Source: Kordiimonas marina
GTDB lineage: Bacteria; Pseudomonadota; Alphaproteobacteria; Sphingomonadales; Kordiimonadaceae
Reading direction: 5' to 3'
DNA: 64,000 bases
NCBI RefSeq assembly: GCF_023006325.1
Contig: NZ_JAINDF010000003.1
Location: forward strand, 496,001 to 560,000
Shown here: piece after piece, positions 62,147-64,000 of the stretch
Layout: each line of letters starts with the position of its first letter
Numbering within the stretch: position 1 is the first letter of the stretch
Position numbers and translations under genes: made by a program
The notes under the pieces: model-generated
What the model saw: the letters and a program-made list of their open reading frames with translations, nothing else
What the model was told of the DNA's origin: nothing
Database searches by the model: none

Positions 62147-64000
62147 TTACTTCACCGGCACTGGCGGCTTCGTCGGCTTGCGTTTGGCCGGAACCTTGGC
62201 CTTTTTCGCCTTGGCTTTCGCGGGCTCAGGCGTCTTTGCGGCTTGCGCGGGCTTGGGCGCGTACGGCGTGACCTCAAAGACAAGCTTGTCGTCTTTCAGT
62301 TTCACGACCACTTCACCACCCTTGGCGAGCTTGCCGAACAGAAGCTCATCGGCCAACGGTTTCTTGATATGTTCCTGGATAACGCGCGAGAGCGGGCGGG
62401 CGCCATAGTGACGGTCATAGCCCTTCTCGGCGAGCCAGGCCTTGGCGTCTTCCATGAGGCTGATTTCCACGCCGCGATCCGCGAGCTGAAGCTCAAGCTG
62501 CAGCACAAATTTCTCGACAATCCGGGCCACCACCTCGGGCGGCAGGAAGTCGAAGGCGATAACTGCATCCAGCCGGTTGCGGAATTCCGGGCTGAAGATT
62601 TGCTTGATTGCCTCTTCGCTGGCGCCTTCGTTCGTTTCGCGGCCGAAACCGATGGCTTTCTTCGAAAGCTCCATCGCCCCGGCGTTCGTGGTCATAATCA
62701 GGATCACGTTGCGGAAGTCGATCTTCTTGCCGTTATGGTCGGTGAGCGCGCCATTATCCATCACCTGCAGGAGCACGTTGAAAAGATCCGGGTGCGCTTT
62801 TTCCACCTCATCGAGCAACAGCACGCAGTGCGGATGCTGGTCGACCGCGTCGGTGAGCAGACCGCCCTGATCGAAGCCGACATAGCCCGGCGGCGCACCA
62901 ATCAGGCGCGAGACCGAATGGCGTTCCATATATTCGGACATGTCGAAGCGGTGCAGCTCAACCCCCAGAAGGCCGGCAAGCTGGCGGGCAACCTCGGTCT
63001 TGCCCACACCCGTCGGGCCTGAGAACAGGTAGGACCCGATCGGCTTGTTGGGCTCGCGCAGGCCCGCACGCGACAGTTTGATCGCGGCGGTCAGCGCTTC
63101 GATCGCGGCATTCTGGCCAAACACTACGCGCTTCAGATCTTCCTCAAGCGTCAGCATGGTGCGGCTTTCGTCGCGGGTAACGGTTTTCGGCGGGATGCGT
63201 GCGATCTTGGCGACCACGGCCTCCACATCCTTCACGCCGATGGTTTTCTTGCGCTTCGACGGCGGCAGCAGCATTTGCGCGGCGCCCGATTCGTCGATCA
63301 CATCGATGGCCTTGTCCGGCAGCTTGCGGTCCGAGATATAGCGGTCCGACAGCTCAACGGCGGTCTTGATCGCCTCCATCGTGTAGCGGACACCGTGGTG
63401 CGCTTCATAGTAGGACTTGAGGCCCTTGAGGATTTTGATCGTATCCTCGACCGACGGCTCGTTGACATCGATCTTCTGGAAACGCCTGAGCAGCGCGCGG
63501 TCCTTCTCGAAATGGCTGCGGAATTCCTTGTAGGTGGTGGACCCCATGCAGCGGATGGTGCCGCTGGCAAGCGCGGGCTTCAAGAGGTTCGAGGCGTCCA
63601 TTGCGCCACCTGATGTCGCACCGGCGCCGATCACCGTGTGGATTTCATCGATGAACAGGATCGCGCCTTCACGCGCTTCCAGTTCCTTCACCACCGCTTT
63701 CAGGCGTTCCTCGAAATCACCGCGGTAACGCGTACCCGCGAGGAGCGAGCCCATATCGAGCGAATAGATGACCGCGCCTTCAAGCACTTCAGGCACGTCA
63801 TGCTCGACAATGCGGCGCGCAAGCCCTTCGGCGATCGCGGTTTTGCCGACACCGGGGTCACCGACGAAAAGCGGGTTGTTCTTGGTACGGCGGCAGAGGA
63901 CCTGCACGGCGCGCTCAAGCTCCGTCTCGCGGCCGATAAGCGGGTCAACCTTGCCCGCCTTGGCTTTCTCATTGAGGTCGACACAGTAAGCATCCAGCGC
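62147..64000 (-). CDS. clpA: ATP-dependent Clp protease ATPase subunit ClpA (5' part missing)
   Basis: The gene runs off the window edge, so its N-terminus is not present; the frame is open to base 64000, beginning at [25 protein letters not shown]. ClpA is the AAA+ unfoldase of ClpAP. The first AAA domain has [14 protein letters not shown] (Walker A) and the second [14 protein letters not shown], with [14 protein letters not shown] as Walker B. Sensor and arginine-finger motifs are present ([10 protein letters not shown]). The C-terminus has an unusual 45-residue Lys/Ala/Pro-rich tail after the family end at VTPYAPKP. No clpS is visible downstream; clpS, if present, is upstream of the window. 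Confidence 0.95.
   Translation of the reverse strand, partial: ALDAYCVDLNEKAKAGKVDPLIGRETELERAVQVLCRRTKNNPLFVGDPGVGKTAIAEGLARRIVEHDVPEVLEGAVIYSLDMGSLLAGTRYRGDFEERLKAVVKELEAREGAILFIDEIHTVIGAGATSGGAMDASNLLKPALASGTIRCMGSTTYKEFRSHFEKDRALLRRFQKIDVNEPSVEDTIKILKGLKSYYEAHHGVRYTMEAIKTAVELSDRYISDRKLPDKAIDVIDESGAAQMLLPPSKRKKTIGVKDVEAVVAKIARIPPKTVTRDESRTMLTLEEDLKRVVFGQNAAIEALTAAIKLSRAGLREPNKPIGSYLFSGPTGVGKTEVARQLAGLLGVELHRFDMSEYMERHSVSRLIGAPPGYVGFDQGGLLTDAVDQHPHCVLLLDEVEKAHPDLFNVLLQVMDNGALTDHNGKKIDFRNVILIMTTNAGAMELSKKAIGFGRETNEGASEEAIKQIFSPEFRNRLDAVIAFDFLPPEVVARIVEKFVLQLELQLADRGVEISLMEDAKAWLAEKGYDRHYGARPLSRVIQEHIKKPLADELLFGKLAKGGEVVVKLKDDKLVFEVTPYAPKPAQAAKTPEPAKAKAKKAKVPAKRKPTKPPVPVK

Overview
This is a chromosomal window from an alphaproteobacterium with fairly high GC. 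The assignment rests on the divK-pleD pair next to a DUF3572 gene, a parC-recO-era-rnc-pdxJ block, a DinB with an N-terminal zinc ribbon, an L33 without zinc cysteines, and a full CtrA-type box. I cannot name the genus. Most of the window is core housekeeping DNA. There is no rRNA, tRNA, CRISPR array, prophage or insertion sequence that I can see.

Region 1 (1-17.5 kb) carries a seven-gene minus-strand operon: pyrE, DUF2062, pdxJ, rnc, era, recO, parC. A terminator ends it and a small NTF2-like gene follows. A plus-strand arsenate-resistance cassette (dedicated GAPDH, ArsJ permease, ArsR repressor) lies between this operon and rel/rpoZ/folK. Next come a NYN-domain gene, a family 5 uracil-DNA glycosylase, a cNMP-FHA regulator, smpB and dapA.

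Region 2 (17.5-33.3 kb) is rich in envelope and secreted proteins: an EF-hand protein, an M1 peptidase, a diguanylate cyclase, a DUF6702 protein, an SDR, a Sel1 protein, a histidine kinase, three glycine-zipper proteins, a lipoprotein-M48 peptidase-lipoprotein operon and an S10 carboxypeptidase. Its intergenic spaces hold unusual repeats: an 11-bp tandem array, twin 18-bp palindromes spaced by four helical turns, and an inverted pair of REP-like hairpins.

Region 3 (33.4-49.7 kb) is housekeeping: gatCAB, ruvX and acetyltransferases, pyrB with an apparently inactive dihydroorotase partner, plsY, dprA, topA and rnr.

Region 4 (49.7-64 kb) has a secreted protein that looks like a fused monoheme cytochrome-porin of the Cyc2 type with a long structured leader. 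An Hpt protein with a degenerate receiver, rpmG, pleD-divK, DUF3572, a HAD hydrolase, dinB, another GGDEF protein, RidA, a phosphodiesterase, a FemAB-like protein, a GIY-YIG-like gene of atypical composition, an acetyltransferase and the 3' part of clpA follow.

The best candidates for something new are the cytochrome-porin with its leader RNA and flanking repeats, the twin palindromes upstream of the 28.1 kb glycine-zipper gene, and the cNMP-FHA regulator with palindromes and a CtrA-like box in front of it.
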